Shown piece after piece: positions 6,853-7,579 of a DNA stretch of 7,579 bases. The notes under the pieces are model-generated. The model saw only the letters and a list, made by a program, of their open reading frames with translations, ran no database searches and had not been told where the DNA came from. The number at the start of each line of letters is the position of its first letter. Within the stretch, counting starts at the first letter, position 1. The translations under genes and the position numbers were made by a program. Source of the DNA: OAS926 sp035503715 (GTDB taxonomy: Bacteria; Pseudomonadota; Alphaproteobacteria; Rhizobiales; Rhizobiaceae); NCBI GenBank assembly GCA_035503715.1, contig DATJTE010000194.1, positions 1 through 7,579 of the forward strand. The letters run 5' to 3'.

Positions 6853-7223
6853 CAATCCGCCGGGCTGCACATCTGCAGGCGGTTGCCGTCCGGATCATAG
6901 AAACTCGCGAAGGTGACGAAGCCTGGAAAGGTCTGCGGGTCTTCGCATGTCACGCCGCGGGCGCGAAGTTCGTCGACCGCCTTGCTGCAATCCTCGACAT
7001 TGAGCACCAGCGTCGTGCCGGTCGATGGCGCCCAGCCTGGCGCCGCGGGCACAATCGACAGATTCCCTGAATCGCGCCCGGTCGAGAACTCGATCCAGCC
7101 TGCTTCCGGCAGATTGTAGAGCGGCTCGCCGAGGCCAAGCGTGCTGCCGTAGAAGATGCGGGCGCGATCGAGGTCCCTGACCGAGATCGACACGACGTTG
7201 ATGCCGCGAAAGGGTCCGTCCAT
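6852..7223 (-). CDS. VOC-superfamily (glyoxalase/bleomycin-resistance fold) protein
   Basis: The 123-residue protein is a typical single VOC unit with two beta-alpha-beta-beta-beta halves. The first half opens INVVSISVRDLDRARIFYGSTLGL (about 8-31), and the second runs from TTLVLNVEDCSKAVDELRARGV to ASFYDPDGNRLQM (about 70-119). The family includes glyoxalase I, dioxygenases and bleomycin-binding proteins. At the usual metal-ligand positions I see Val where the first-strand His normally stands, Gln where DPDGNxxE normally ends, and Thr/Leu at the start of the second half. A metal-free binding protein or an uncharacterised enzyme is therefore more likely than a true glyoxalase. The start is supported by AAGGGAG (7236-7230), six bases upstream. 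The gene lies antisense between tRNA-Gly and tuf. Substrate unknown. Confidence 0.85.
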   Translation of the reverse strand: MDGPFRGINVVSISVRDLDRARIFYGSTLGLGEPLYNLPEAGWIEFSTGRDSGNLSIVPAAPGWAPSTGTTLVLNVEDCSKAVDELRARGVTCEDPQTFPGFVTFASFYDPDGNRLQMCSPAD

Positions 7224-7256
7224 GCGTCGCTCCCTTGCATACTCGACCCGACAGTA

Positions 7257-7266
7257 CCCATATGGG
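7257..7266. promoter_or_regulatory. CCCATATGGG palindrome in the VOC/tuf divergent region
   Basis: This is a perfect 10-bp palindrome, 33 bp upstream of the VOC start codon. Its position fits an operator or core promoter element for the VOC gene. No matching second copy is visible in the window. Confidence 0.3.
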
Positions 7267-7301
7267 GCTTAACTTCAACGAATGCGCCAGATCAAGCGGC
7301 A

Positions 7302-7328
7302 CCGGGCTTGCCCGGCAGGGGCCCGTTT
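7302..7328 (+). terminator. Possible terminator or attenuator hairpin ahead of tuf
   Basis: CCGGG (7302-7306) and CCCGG (7311-7315) flank a CTTG loop; a second G/C run (7318-7324) and TTTT (7325-7328) follow. On the plus strand it could stop read-through from the tRNA genes before the tuf promoter. The hairpin is short and the T-run is not adjacent, so this is a weak call. Confidence 0.3.
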
Positions 7329-7338
7329 TCATGGGACC

Positions 7339-7367
7339 TTGTCTTTTTATGGCTTTGCCGCTAATCG
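7339..7367 (+). promoter_or_regulatory. Candidate tuf promoter
   Basis: TTGTCT (7339-7344) and TAATCG (7362-7367) are 17 bp apart. The second lies in GCTAATCG, close to the Caulobacter housekeeping -10 consensus GCTANAWC, with the spacing that consensus allows. The predicted start near 7374 gives a leader of about 40 bases. Confidence 0.4.
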
Positions 7368-7414
7368 CCCGCATTCATTCCAACCCAGCGATTTGAGGTC
7401 CAGGGAAAGAGACG

Positions 7415-7579
7415 ATGGCCAAGGGTAAATTTGAGCGCAACAAGCCGCATGTGAACATTGGCACGATTGGTCACGTTGACCATGGCAAGACGAGTTTGAC
7501 GGCGGCGATCACGAAGTATTTTGGCGAGTACAAGCCGTACGACCAGATCGACGCCGCACCTGAGGAGAAGGCGCGCGGC
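7415..7579 (+). CDS. tuf: Elongation factor Tu, N-terminal 55 codons (runs off right edge)
   Basis: EF-Tu is the GTPase that carries aminoacyl-tRNA to the ribosomal A site. The visible part starts MAKGKFERNKPHVNIGTIGH and continues through the P-loop GHVDHGKT (residues 19-26), a near-universal EF-Tu signature. KYFGEYKPYDQIDAAPEEKARG then leads into the switch I region, where the window ends on a codon boundary. The short KYFGEYK stretch, without the longer loop some proteobacterial EF-Tus have at this point, fits the rhizobial type. AAAGAG (7406-7411) is the ribosome site, three bases before the ATG. About 340 codons are outside the window. Position after tRNA-Tyr and tRNA-Gly matches the tufB context of other proteobacteria. 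Confidence 0.97.
   Translation, partial: MAKGKFERNKPHVNIGTIGHVDHGKTSLTAAITKYFGEYKPYDQIDAAPEEKARG

Noticed and set aside
6658..6870. Minus-strand frames across the tRNA genes (for example ending GAGFEPA or GWIRTSVG)
   Set aside because: They are translations of tRNA sequence in reverse, a familiar annotation artefact.

Overview
The window is GC-rich chromosomal DNA from an alphaproteobacterium, most likely of the order Hyphomicrobiales (Rhizobiales). The evidence is the EF-Tu N-terminus, the rlmB / tRNA-Tyr / tRNA-Gly / tuf neighbourhood, encoded CCA tails on both tRNAs, and Caulobacter-type promoter spacing. Species cannot be fixed from the sequence. I see no phage, insertion sequence, CRISPR array or defence locus. 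Most of the window is ordinary metabolic and translation-related DNA, and the least explained part is the non-coding stretch at about 350-954.

Layout. Positions 1-346 (minus) hold the N-terminal part of an unidentified multi-pass membrane protein that runs off the left edge. Its start lies directly behind a five-codon ATG reading frame. Positions 347-954 contain no convincing gene but a series of GC-rich hairpins, ending in a boxB-like hairpin abutting a near-perfect rrn-type boxA. Positions 955-1776 (minus) encode an IclR-family, AllR-like regulator. It is divergent from the plus-strand operon gcl-hyi-glxR (1957-5450). The AT-rich gap between regulator and operon carries two identical-architecture inverted repeats, TTCCA-N5-TGGAA, which are the natural candidates for the regulator's operators.

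The three enzymes form the D-glycerate pathway. Gcl condenses two glyoxylate into tartronate semialdehyde with loss of CO2, Hyi interconverts tartronate semialdehyde and hydroxypyruvate, and GlxR reduces tartronate semialdehyde to D-glycerate. Glycerate kinase and any glyoxylate-producing genes (glycolate oxidase, allantoin or urate catabolism) are not in the window. A pair of strong palindromes fills the gap between the convergent glxR and rlmB.

The right third is translation machinery. rlmB (minus, 5584-6435) encodes the 23S rRNA ribose methyltransferase. tRNA-Tyr(GUA) and tRNA-Gly(UCC) lie on the plus strand behind a TTGACA promoter. A VOC-fold protein (minus, 6852-7223) that appears to lack the usual metal ligands follows, and then the first 55 codons of tuf (7415 to the right edge). 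The Tyr-Gly-tuf order matches the enterobacterial tufB operon, here interrupted by the oppositely oriented VOC gene.
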